A DNA stretch of 15,600 nucleotides from Hepatocystis sp. ex Piliocolobus tephrosceles (taxonomy: Eukaryota; Apicomplexa; Aconoidasida; Haemosporida; Plasmodiidae): contig CABPSV020000388.1 of the NCBI GenBank assembly GCA_902459845.2, positions 1,957-17,556 on the forward strand. Reading direction: 5' to 3'. Of the stretch, positions 1 through 8,700 are shown piece by piece (the stretch's first letter is position 1; each line of letters begins with the position of its first letter). The position numbers and the translations under genes were made by a program. Below the pieces are notes generated by a model. The model was not told the DNA's origin, did not search any database, and saw nothing but the letters and a program-made list of their open reading frames with translations.

Positions 1-1061
1 GTATAGGAAAAACCAATATATTATTAAACAATAAAGATAAAAATCAAACAAGCCATTATTTTTTTGATCATAATAATTGTTTTAACCCAAGTGATGATAC
101 TGATGTCGATTTTCAAGTAACAGACTCATTAAACTCGATGAGTTCCTTAAAAAAAGAATCACTATGTAACGATATGTCCATACTAGACAAGATAAAAAAA
201 AAAAATGACAACATGATGTGTAGCCACGATATCCTTAATAATGTGCATAGCACAGATGTATATAAAACAAACACTTCATCGATGGTTGTATCAACAAATG
301 GGCTTGTACAAAATGATAGTTCGGAAAATGATAGCTCGAAAAATGATAGCTCGAAAAATGATAGCTCGAAAAATGATAGTTCGAAAAATGATAGCTCGAA
401 AAATGATAGCTCGAAAAATGATAGTTCGGAAAATGAATACTCAAAAAATGAATACTCAAAAAATAGTACTTCGCAAAATAGTACTTCGCAAAATAGTACT
501 TCGCAAAATGGCATCGTTGAGAATGACACCATCGAACATGACACCCTCAAGAGTAGCACCCTCGAAGACATGTTCAATAATGGCAATATAAAAAATGAAT
601 ATAAAGACATAAAACATTGTGAAAATATAATTAACAAAAAGAAAGTAAATATATCAAAAATTTCATTAGATATAAACAAAATAAAAGAATGTGCTAAACT
701 ATTTATAGGTTTGAATAATTTTGAATGTTTTCGAGGTTGTTTAAAAGGAAATGAAAAGTTGAGAAAAATAAATACATTTTGTACTATTAGTTTTTTAGAT
801 ATATATGAAATAAAAAATAATTTATATCAATTTATTATTCAAGGGGATAGGTTTTTATATCATATGATACGTATAATAGTAGGTACGCTTGTTCAGGTTG
901 GTGTTGGTATACTGGATATACAGGATGTAAAGGATGCTTTACATTTATTAAAACCACTAAAAACAAAATTATGTGCTCCAGCACAAGGACTTTGTTTAAA
1001 TAAAGTTTTATTCCCTGACATTATTCATAACATGATTGATTTGTCTCTACTATCTTATTAA
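1..1061 (+). CDS. truA: tRNA pseudouridine synthase, TruA family (3' part, 5' end outside window)
   Basis: The reading frame is open from base 3 (first full codon) to the TAA at 1059-1061, so the gene enters the window from the left. The last ~115 residues match the C-terminal half of the TruA catalytic domain: GDRFLYHMIRIIVGTLVQVG (codons from 843) corresponds to the conserved GxxFLxHMVRxIVGxL block, and APAQGL (from 978) to the APAxGL block near the end of the family. The family converts uridine to pseudouridine in the tRNA anticodon arm. The pattern is closer to bacterial TruA than to Pus1 or Pus3, so an organellar enzyme (apicoplast or mitochondrion) is possible; the N-terminus that would show targeting is not here. 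The catalytic Asp should also lie upstream. A hydrophilic, repeat-rich stretch of roughly 190 residues, with no resemblance to the family, lies between the window edge and the recognisable domain; such inserts are common in Plasmodium. Family call firm, subfamily less so. Confidence 0.85.
   Translation, partial: IGKTNILLNNKDKNQTSHYFFDHNNCFNPSDDTDVDFQVTDSLNSMSSLKKESLCNDMSILDKIKKKNDNMMCSHDILNNVHSTDVYKTNTSSMVVSTNGLVQNDSSENDSSKNDSSKNDSSKNDSSKNDSSKNDSSKNDSSENEYSKNEYSKNSTSQNSTSQNSTSQNGIVENDTIEHDTLKSSTLEDMFNNGNIKNEYKDIKHCENIINKKKVNISKISLDINKIKECAKLFIGLNNFECFRGCLKGNEKLRKINTFCTISFLDIYEIKNNLYQFIIQGDRFLYHMIRIIVGTLVQVGVGILDIQDVKDALHLLKPLKTKLCAPAQGLCLNKVLFPDIIHNMIDLSLLSY
312..566 (+). repeat. 15-bp in-frame tandem repeat inside the TruA-like gene
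   Basis: Seventeen consecutive 15-bp (five-codon) units are visible. Eight encode NDSSK/NDSSE (312-431), two NEYSK (432-461), three NSTSQ (462-506), and four degenerate units follow to 566 (NGIVE, NDTIE, HDTLK, SSTLE). The NDSS copies are nearly identical at the DNA level, differing mainly by AGC/AGT and AAA/GAA, which points to recent unequal copying. The sharp edges between the three sub-families suggest successive local expansions. Confidence 0.95.
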
Positions 1062-1574
1062 ATCGATAATGCATATAAGTTTATAACGCTTTATACATTG
1101 TCATAAACGTTTTTTTTTTTTTTTTTTTAAAGAGAAAGATAAGAGGAGAAAAAATGATGTTTTTTTTTCTTTTTTTTACAATACACGTTTATATGGTAGT
1201 TGTTTTTTTTTTTTTTTTTTTTTTTGGGAATTCTTCACTTAAGTCGTATTTAATGCTACACTTTATTGTTATAATTTTTTGCATTTATTTTAGCTCTTGT
1301 TTTTTTTTTTTTTTTTATTTTTATTTTTACCTCTTTCTATTTTCCATAAAAATAGCTACTTAATTAAGTTGTATCGTATTATTTTTGATGCATCTTATAA
1401 GTCAACTTTTTCTTTTTTTTAAAATTAATAAAAATGTTATAGTAATGCTACAATTTATGCTAGTTCCTACTCTGACGCATTATGGCAATAGCTCCTTTTT
1501 TTTTTTTTTTTTTAATATATAATTTTTATGCTGTGTACTTTTAACACGTATTTCGTAATTTTTAATTTGTTTTT

Positions 1575-1577
<3 letters not shown>

Positions 1578-1615
<38 letters not shown>
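1578..1615. repeat. (AT)19 microsatellite
   Basis: An uninterrupted AT dinucleotide run of 38 bases, likely length-polymorphic. Confidence 0.95.
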
Positions 1616-1618
<3 letters not shown>

Positions 1619-1835
1619 AACAATTGTACATATGTATATGTTGTTATCAAAACGTTTAAAAGCACGAATAAATGGGTGGCTCTTTTTTTTACCATAAAAA
1701 CTTTTTATAATGTTTAATTTTCAATGAAACAGCTTCAATTGCTAAATAAACTTTTTTTCTTTTTTTTTCTTACAGCATTAATACGTAAAAATTTAAAATT
1801 TGTATGTTGTTATATCAACATAATTTGTGTAGATC

Positions 1836-1874
<39 letters not shown>

Positions 1875-1968
1875 CGTATAACAATTTGCTTATATTTTAC
1901 TTTTATATTTTCACATTTTTTTATTTTTATGTTCTGACAGTTTTCAATAGTTATATATATAAATTTTG

Positions 1969-1970
<2 letters not shown>

Positions 1971-2000
<30 letters not shown>
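1971..2000. repeat. (TA)15 microsatellite
   Basis: An uninterrupted TA dinucleotide run of 30 bases directly followed by TTTAAATG and the 16-bp palindrome at 2006-2021. Confidence 0.95.
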
Positions 2001-2004
<4 letters not shown>

Positions 2005-2005
2005 A

Positions 2006-2021
2006 ATGTACTTAAGTACAT
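2006..2021. other. perfect 16-bp palindrome between TA runs
   Basis: ATGTACTTAAGTACAT is its own reverse complement and contains GTAC twice. It sits about 530 bp upstream of the BRX1 start, flanked by related ATATTTAAAT copies. It could be a protein-binding site or simply chance in AT-rich sequence; no function is shown. Confidence 0.6.
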
Positions 2022-2096
2022 ATATTTAAATATAGGATTCATGTAAATATATTTAAATGTGAGTTTTATGTATATATATTTACATATCGAAATTAT

Positions 2097-2119
2097 TATA
2101 TATATATATATATATATAT
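2097..2119. repeat. TA microsatellite
   Basis: A TA dinucleotide run of 23 bases, the third in this intergenic region. Confidence 0.93.
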
Positions 2120-2552
2120 TTTCCGATAATATTTTTAAATAAATTGATTAATTTGACGTATATTTTTTAAATATCTACCATAGAGATAAAAAAAAAAAAA
2201 AAAAGAATATTTTTGAATATGTATTAACTTTTTTCTCTGTAGATAAAAATGTATAAAATTTGCAATAGTACTTGTTAATTTTTTATGTAAGAAAAAGGCA
2301 AAAAAAAAAAAAAAAAAAAAAAAAAGTAACAGTAGCAACAAATGCAGCACAAAAGTCACAGCATAGGTAAAAACATTAAAAAGAAATAAATAAGAAAAAA
2401 AAATAAAAATTTTGTTAATTTATGCATTGTAACAAAGAAACATATATAAAAATAAAATTATTCAAATAAGAAAACAGTTTTTTTTTTTTTTTTTCTAACT
2501 ACGTAAATACATAGTATATAAAGTAAAATAAACAAATAAATAAATTTAAAAA

Positions 2553-3743
2553 ATGAAAAAAAATAATAAGCCCAAAAAAGCGCAAGGCGCCAATAGAAAA
2601 GGCGAAAAAAGTAATAAAACAATTAATAAAAAAACCGAAATAAAAATTAATAAAAAATTTAATAAGGATATTAAAAAAGGAAGAAATGTAAGTAATGGCA
2701 CCAATTTTATTATTAAGAAAAATGCTCAAAATGTAATGAATGAAGGAAAAGAAGTAAGCGATTTAAAAAAGAAAAAAAACAATATAGAACATACAAAAAA
2801 TAAAAAAGAAGCATCAAAGGATTTGCTTAATAACAATAACGATGAACATACTAACACAGTTTCTGATGCTATTACAACTGTTGTTACTAAAGGTACTATA
2901 CCTAATGACATTTCTGATGATGACCCTTATTTATTAAAGAACGCGACATATATTCAGAAAAATTTCATGTGGACAAACAGACAAAGAGTGCTAATTGTTA
3001 CGTGTCCTTTAAAAAAAAAAAATGGAAGCACACTTATGAAAAATTTGAAATTATTATTACCACATCACAAATTAGAAGGTAACTGGCACAAGAAGCAAAG
3101 AAAAACTAATTTAATTGATATAAGTCATAGTAGAAACTGTAATAACATATTGTTTTTTCAAGTAACTAGATACAGAGAATATTTGTGGATCTGTAAAAAT
3201 ATAACAGGTCCTTCTATATATTTTAATGTATTGGATTATATACCTTTACATAGTTTTAAATTTACAGGGAATTGTTTATTAAATTCTAGACCACTTTTAG
3301 TTTTTAGTGAACTATTTGATAAATATGATTATTTAAAATTAATAAAAGAATTATTTATACATGTGTTTGGTATACCTAGATATCATCCATTGAGTAAACC
3401 ATTTTATGACCATTGTTATAGTTTTTTTTATATAAACAATTTAATTTATTTTAGGCACTATCAAATAATACCTATAACACTAGCAGATTCAAATAATGTG
3501 AATAAACAAAAACTTGTTGAAATTGGACCTAGGTTTACATTAAATATTATTAAAATATTTGAAAAATGTTTTACCGGTAAAGTATTATATGAAAATGAAC
3601 AGCATGAAAAGTATGTTAGTCCTAAACAATTGAAAAAGTATAAACAGAGCTTAAATAAATTGAATAGAATGAAAAAGAAATTCAATAAAATTAAAAAATG
3701 TAAATCAGTTAAAAATCAGATTAAAACAGATATCGATTTTTAA
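2553..3743 (+). CDS. BRX1: ribosome biogenesis protein BRX1 (Brix domain)
   Basis: This 396-residue protein carries a complete Brix domain at about residues 140-345. Hallmarks in order are NRQRVLI (142-148), TGNCL followed by SRPLLVF (238-251), PRYHPLSKPFYDH (275-287) and LVEIGPRFTLNIIKIF (321-336), then LYEN (345-348). These match the BRX1 branch of the Brix superfamily rather than the Imp4, Rpf1, Rpf2 or Ssf1 branches. BRX1 acts in the nucleolus in assembly of the large (60S) ribosomal subunit and maturation of 27S pre-rRNA. The first ~135 residues are a lysine/asparagine-rich extension, likely disordered and possibly with nucleolar targeting signals; the C-terminal 45 residues are very basic. 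The start is well supported: an in-frame TAA lies at 2547-2549, just before ATG 2553, and the context is A-rich as usual for Plasmodium. No intron is needed. Confidence 0.95.
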   Translation: MKKNNKPKKAQGANRKGEKSNKTINKKTEIKINKKFNKDIKKGRNVSNGTNFIIKKNAQNVMNEGKEVSDLKKKKNNIEHTKNKKEASKDLLNNNNDEHTNTVSDAITTVVTKGTIPNDISDDDPYLLKNATYIQKNFMWTNRQRVLIVTCPLKKKNGSTLMKNLKLLLPHHKLEGNWHKKQRKTNLIDISHSRNCNNILFFQVTRYREYLWICKNITGPSIYFNVLDYIPLHSFKFTGNCLLNSRPLLVFSELFDKYDYLKLIKELFIHVFGIPRYHPLSKPFYDHCYSFFYINNLIYFRHYQIIPITLADSNNVNKQKLVEIGPRFTLNIIKIFEKCFTGKVLYENEQHEKYVSPKQLKKYKQSLNKLNRMKKKFNKIKKCKSVKNQIKTDIDF

Positions 3744-3950
3744 GTATTATGTGCAAAAAACTATACATTTATCCGTGTTTAATATGCATTCATAGACGCA
3801 GTGCATTTTATATATGTAAATATGTGAGTAAAGTGCATATTGCATCTATTTTTATGTTTACATAAATATATATATATATGTACGTATATGTATTGGCAAT
3901 ATCAATTTTTAAGTGGTTTTATGTATTTTTTTATTTTTTAAATATGCTCA

Positions 3951-3976
3951 GCCTTGACTACGTTTGGGTTTAAGGC
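3951..3976 (+). other. hairpin in a GC-richer patch downstream of BRX1
   Basis: GCCTTGA (3951-3957) pairs with TTAAGGC (3970-3976), giving a 7-bp stem with one G-U pair and a 12-nt loop. It lies in a roughly 45-base patch of mixed composition surrounded by poly-T, about 210 bp after the BRX1 stop. The G-U pair forms only in RNA of the + strand, fitting a 3'-UTR element or a small RNA. Function unknown. Confidence 0.4.
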
Positions 3977-4592
3977 AGTGGTTAAATTTTTATCTTTTTA
4001 TTTATTTTTTTTTTTTTTATAAATAACAAACGTATACTATATATGTAATATAACTTACTCTGTTCTTTCTTTCTTTCTTTTTTTTATTTATTTTTTTTGC
4101 TTTACGCATTTAAAAATAAATTAACAATTTTGTCAAAGATGCAACAAAACGCGTAAGAGATTAAAATAATGAATGAGTAAATATATTAGAATAAATAAAA
4201 GCATTTATACATATGTAAACATATGTGTACATGTGATTGGAATTTTTTTTTTTACAAACTTTTACATTTAAAATGCCTCTTATAAACCCTCAACTTAATT
4301 TTATTATTATAAATAATAAATATGATTAACACAAAATCGTAGAATAGTGTTAATACATTATTTAAAAAAAAAAAAAAAAAAAAAAAATTAAAATAATTAT
4401 TATTATTTTATGTCATTATACCAGTATATTATAATATGCTATATGTTGTAAAAGTATGATACAGAACTCAATGTGCTGTTAAACTACCTAATCAACAAAA
4501 TGAAAATTTTAATAAAAATGCCAATAGCACAAATGAGTAAAACATAGCTAAACCAAAACTAACCAAAACAAAACAAATGAAACAAATGAAAC

Positions 4593-4662
4593 CAAAAAAA
4601 ATGAAACAAAAAAAATGAAACAAAAAAAATGAAACAAAAAAAATGAAACAAAAAAAAAGGAA
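4593..4662. repeat. 14-bp A-rich tandem repeat
   Basis: The unit CAAAAAAAATGAAA repeats with period 14, with C at 4593, 4607, 4621, 4635 and 4649. The last copy is altered (GG replacing TG). Every base on the + strand except C and T punctuation is a purine. Degenerate shorter relatives (AACAAATGA) precede it. Confidence 0.9.
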
Positions 4663-4720
4663 ACCAAAAAAAAGGAAATCGAAACAAACTAAGCGAAATC
4701 AAAAAAAAAGAAATCAAAAC

Positions 4721-4840
4721 AAACTAAAATAAAGCAAAACAAACTAAAATAAAGCAAAACAAACTAAAATAAAGAAAAACAAACTAAAATAAAGAAAAAC
4801 AAACTAACATAAAGAAAAACAAACTAAAATAAAATAAAAC
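4721..4840. repeat. 20-bp tandem repeat, six copies
   Basis: The unit AAACTAAAATAAAGCAAAAC is present six times without spacers, starting at 4721, 4741, 4761, 4781, 4801 and 4821. Later copies carry AAAGAAAAAC instead of AAAGCAAAAC, and the last is degraded. The arrays have no open frame that would suggest coding. Confidence 0.93.
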
Positions 4841-4847
4841 AAACCAA

Positions 4848-4861
4848 AGCTTAGCTAAGCT
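4848..4861. other. perfect 14-bp palindrome after the 20-bp array
   Basis: AGCTTAGCTAAGCT is self-complementary and follows the repeat array directly. It is unusually GC-containing for the surrounding DNA. It may be a cruciform or protein site, or chance. Confidence 0.5.
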
Positions 4862-4922
4862 AAGCAAAACAAAAATTTCAAAACGTTTGTCGACGTACAA
4901 TTTTTTACCGTGCTTCTAAAAA

Positions 4923-4941
4923 AGAATAATAAAATTATTCT
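4923..4941. other. short AT hairpin
   Basis: AGAATAAT and ATTATTCT form an 8-bp perfect stem around a 3-base loop. Such structures are expected by chance in this composition, so little weight is given to it. Confidence 0.3.
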
Positions 4942-4953
4942 CTTAATATTTTT

Positions 4954-4984
<31 letters not shown>

Positions 4985-5457
4985 CGCTTTTCATGTAAAT
5001 AACTAAGAAAAAAAAAAAATCTTAAAGTAACATTATTTCGTTAATATTACCCTGCCATTAATGTCATTCCTTTTTTTTTAATTTATTATAACTTTGTACA
5101 TATAAGCCAAATTAAAGAAACGTGAATATGTATATTTATAAAAAGTAAAATGTATATTATGTTATAAAAAAAAAAAAAAATAAATAAATAAATATCATTT
5201 AAAAAAAAAAAAAAAACGAATGTACAAATTGTAAAAAAGAAAAAAGTGTACAGAGTGTAAAATAGAAAAAATATGCATAAAGTTGAAAAAAAAAATAAAA
5301 AAAAAAACATTTTTATATAAATATTTATGTTTAAAAATACGATTTTTAAGAAAAAAAACAAATAAAATAATTGAAGTAAACCAATAGCATGTTATATTAG
5401 TAAAAATTGTAAAAATTGCAAATAAAAAAAAAAAAAATAAAGGCGAATCCAAGAACT

Positions 5458-5516
5458 TTTTTTGTGTTTTTTTTTGTTTTTTTTTTGTTTTTTGTTTTTT
5501 TTTGTTTTTTTTTTTC
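5458..5516. repeat. T-rich tract punctuated by single G bases
   Basis: Poly-T runs of about 6 to 10 bases are separated by single G bases. The tract lies about 190-250 bp upstream of the METTL3 start and resembles the larger T/G tract downstream of that gene (9010-9131). Confidence 0.85.
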
Positions 5517-5588
5517 ATTAAACATTATACGTACGTATAAATCTAATTAGATATGTATATTTTTATGCGCTTATACACCTATATATAA

Positions 5589-5634
5589 ATGTTTTCTCGA
5601 TTTAACAAAATTGAAGAAAAAAAAAAGGGTAAAA

Positions 5635-5704
<70 letters not shown>

Positions 5705-5774
5705 TAATGTCGCTGGCAAGAGAAAAGTATCTAAAAAGAAAAAGAGAATTGCTTGGAAACATCAGTGTTATTGA
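5589..5774 (+). promoter_or_regulatory. possible upstream ORF overlapping the METTL3 start
   Basis: ATG at 5589 opens a 61-codon frame that reads through the A65 tract as poly-lysine and ends at TAA 5772-5774, overlapping the first 68 nt of METTL3 in another frame. If the mRNA leader includes it, scanning ribosomes would meet this ATG first and could stall on the poly-lysine codons. It is not a likely protein. Whether the transcript begins upstream of 5589 is unknown. Confidence 0.3.
5637..5701. repeat. poly-A homopolymer of 65 bases before METTL3 ATG
   Basis: Sixty-five consecutive A bases run from 5637 to 5701 and end five bases before ATG 5707. This is the longest pure homopolymer in the window. 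Long poly(dA:dT) tracts exclude nucleosomes and are common at Plasmodium promoters, but an A run this close to the start codon would lie within the mRNA leader. The exact length may be uncertain for sequencing reasons. Confidence 0.9.
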
Positions 5775-8700
5775 TAGTAATGTAGACAGCCAAAAGGAAA
5801 CAAGAAAGGAAGAACATGTTTATGAAAAAAAAAAAAAAAAAAATGATGACGATGGTTATAGTAAAAGAGATGACCAAAGTGATTATGCCTTATTAAAAAA
5901 GGATTATATAAAAAAAAACTTGCACATAGAAGAAAACGAACATAATCATAAGGACAATAATAGGGATAGAAATAGAGACAGTAATAGGGACAGCAATAGG
6001 AGGAGCAATAGGGACAACAATAGGAGGAGCAATAGGAGGAACAATAATGATAGCAATAGGAGAAGCAATAATGATAGCAATAGGAGAAGCAATAAGAGGA
6101 GTAATAGGAACAACACTAGAGACAGTAATAGAGACAGTAATACTAGCACTAATGATGATGTTACTTATCGTAGTAGTGATTATAAACATAATGATAATCA
6201 TAGAAATAACAAGTACTATCGGTATAAAGACAAAAAATATACAAAAGAAGAAGAACGATATAGAAAACACACAAAAAAAGAAAAAAGTGATATAACAGAT
6301 TCAAAATATCAAAAAAAAAAAGTACCCACTACTATATCTACAAATATTACCCCAAATAGTGCAACTATTGCATCTACAAATACAAATAATAATTTGGAAG
6401 AATATATGTATAATCAAAAACACGGTGATAATAGTTTCTCAACTAAGTATAATAATAACAATAATAACTCTTTATTACATTACCCATATAATGTAAATAA
6501 GGATAGTACACAAGACCAAGACGGTCCTGAATGTTTAAACCCCTACGCATATCACAATAATGACAATATCGATTATTACTACAGTAACAGTAGTAGCAAA
6601 TTGGACCAAAACCAAAATAATTATATAAACCGGACGAACACAAGTATGAATAGCAATAGTAGTATCAGTAATAATAATAACAATAACTATAATAATAAAG
6701 ATAAAGATTTCCAAACAATGCTTGCAAATTTAAATAACATAGAAATTACAGATACTAAAATTTTGTTATTATATACATGCAAGTTACTATTACGTATGTA
6801 TGAAGAAAAAAGTATTAATGACGCAAAAGATAAAATTAATATATCTATAACATCAATAGAAATGTTAAGAGAATTAAAAAGCCATAATCCAAAAAAAGTT
6901 AAATTATTAAAAATTAATACTCTTAATGATATACTAATACATCTTTCAAAAAAAAGTGATAAGAGCAGTGTGAATGAAAAAAAGGTTAAGGATGAAAATA
7001 AAATTTATAACATCAGTAACGACTATAACATTTGTAATTACTCAAACAAATATAACAATGAAAACATGAATAACAACATAAACTTAACATACACTGTGAA
7101 TGAAAAACACAAAGAAATAATTGTAGAAGAGCCTTGTATATATATAGAGAATATAGGTATAAATATTATAATAAAAGGTATATATATTAATAATATGAAA
7201 AAATTGCTTTTAAAATATTTATATAAATATTATAGTAGTAATTACAAACAAATAAATGATTTAACAACTGATGATAGTTTAAAACCTAATGATAAGAATC
7301 ATAAAAAATATGAACAAATAAAAAATAAAAATTTAGTAACAGCAACTTTTTCTATGCAAGACGAATATAATAATGATTATTCATTTATGCAAAGTGGTAA
7401 TATTAATAACACCAACAATAGTAGCAATGATAATAATAATAATAATAATAATAATATATATGATCATTCATTACCTTCTCAAGAAGAGAGTGAGCATAAT
7501 AAAATAAGAAATGGTTGTAGTAACATTAACGATAATAATTATGATAGTTATAATTATAATAATAGTATAAAACATTATTCTGTTATCGATTATGGTACTA
7601 AAATAGGTACTAACATGAATGATAGTATGGTTATTCCTACCAATGCTGTTGTCACTACCCCCCCAGTTGCTCCCCCTACTACTAATGCTACTAATTATAA
7701 TAGTAATATCAATAGTACGAACAATAATAACAAAGTAAACTATTTAGAACACCTAATAAATGAACCTACTGCAAAAGAAAAGAAAATAAAACAAGAAACA
7801 ACAAATATCCTATCCATTATAGAAGCCCCAACCGTTATAGAAGAAATGAGAATAAAAAAATTTCAAAAACAAACTGACTCAGTTAAAATTATATGTCCAC
7901 ATTTAACAAAAAAAGTATGTATGAAACATAGTAAAACTTGTAATAAGGTTCATTTTAAAAAAATAATATCTGAGCATACAGATATATCTTTAGGAGATTG
8001 TTCTTACTTAGATACTTGTAGGCACATAGAAACGTGTAAGTTTGTTCATTATGCTGTGGATAAGGATGATCAACAACAGTTGGTGGAGGAAGAAGAAGAT
8101 GATGATGATGACGATGATAATGATGAACAGGAGGACAATGAAAAAAAAAAGAAAAAAAAAAAAAAAAAAACTAATATTGTCAGTTTTAGCAACAACAGCA
8201 ATAGTAATGTTTATGCACCACAATGGATTCGATGTGATTTACGAAATTTCGACTTAAGTATTTTCAATGAATATGTTAGTGTTGTTATGGCTGACCCACC
8301 ATGGGATATACATATGGATTTACCTTATGGTACAATGACAGATAACGAAATGAAGTTATTACCTGTACAATTAATACAAGATGAAGGTATGATATTTTTA
8401 TGGGTAACTGGTAGAGCAATGGAATTAGCAAGAGAGTGTTTACAAATATGGGGATATAAAAGGGTAGAAGAAATATTATGGATAAAAACAAATCACTTAC
8501 AAAGAATTATACGAACAGGTCGTACAGGTCATTGGCTAAATCATTCAAAAGAACATTGTTTAGTAGGTATAAAAGGTAATCCTGTTATTAATCGTAATAT
8601 TGACTGTAATGTTATAGTGTCAGAAGTGAGAGAAACATCAAGAAAGCCTGATGAAATTTATTCATTGATTGAAAGGCTATGTCCACAAAATTTAAAAATT

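Larger units (their letters stand above)
1062..2552. other. intergenic region, TruA-like gene to BRX1
   Basis: This 1.49-kb stretch holds the 3' flank of the TruA-like gene and the promoter side of BRX1. It contains many poly-T tracts (for example near 1110, 1205, 1500 and 1840), poly-A tracts (near 2190 and 2300), three TA microsatellites and one 16-bp palindrome. Short ORFs here are almost pure Phe, Lys, Ile or Tyr translations of the tracts, and I see no protein or RNA gene. T tracts dominate the left and A tracts the right part of the + strand. Confidence 0.8.
3744..5706. other. intergenic region, BRX1 to METTL3
   Basis: A long (1.96 kb) gene-free stretch. It holds the BRX1 3' flank, an isolated GC-richer patch with a hairpin (3945-3985), poly-A tracts, two ordered A-rich tandem arrays (4593-4840), small palindromes, a T-rich/G-punctuated tract (about 5458-5516) and finally the A65 tract before METTL3. 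The longest ORFs are low-complexity Phe/Lys translations. I see no convincing extra gene, but an unstructured noncoding RNA cannot be excluded. Confidence 0.75.

Noticed and set aside
241..591. 116-codon plus-strand frame with KMIAR repeats
   Set aside because: Another frame of the same 15-bp array, with no family resemblance.
113..679. 188-codon minus-strand frame with FELSF repeats
   Set aside because: It is the antisense shadow of the 15-bp repeat in the TruA-like gene; the recognisable domain is on the + strand.
1154..2359. Several 70-90 codon Phe/Ile/Tyr-rich frames in the first intergenic region
   Set aside because: They are translations of poly-T and TA runs without any conserved block.
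4389..4410. 9-bp A/T-only stem with 4-base loop
   Set aside because: Inverted repeats made only of A and T are expected by chance in this composition.
4273..4545. Tiny ORFs of 15-18 codons beginning MPLINPQL and MKILIKMP
   Set aside because: Too short and without context or splice partners to support a gene.
5611..5706. METTL3 extended upstream from a TTG
   Set aside because: TTG is not a normal eukaryotic start and the extension is only poly-lysine from the A65 tract; ATG 5707 is the first in-frame ATG.
5893..6295. Leucine- or isoleucine-rich frames across the NRDS repeat of METTL3
   Set aside because: Periodic 12-bp DNA keeps other frames open; they are shadows of the coding frame.
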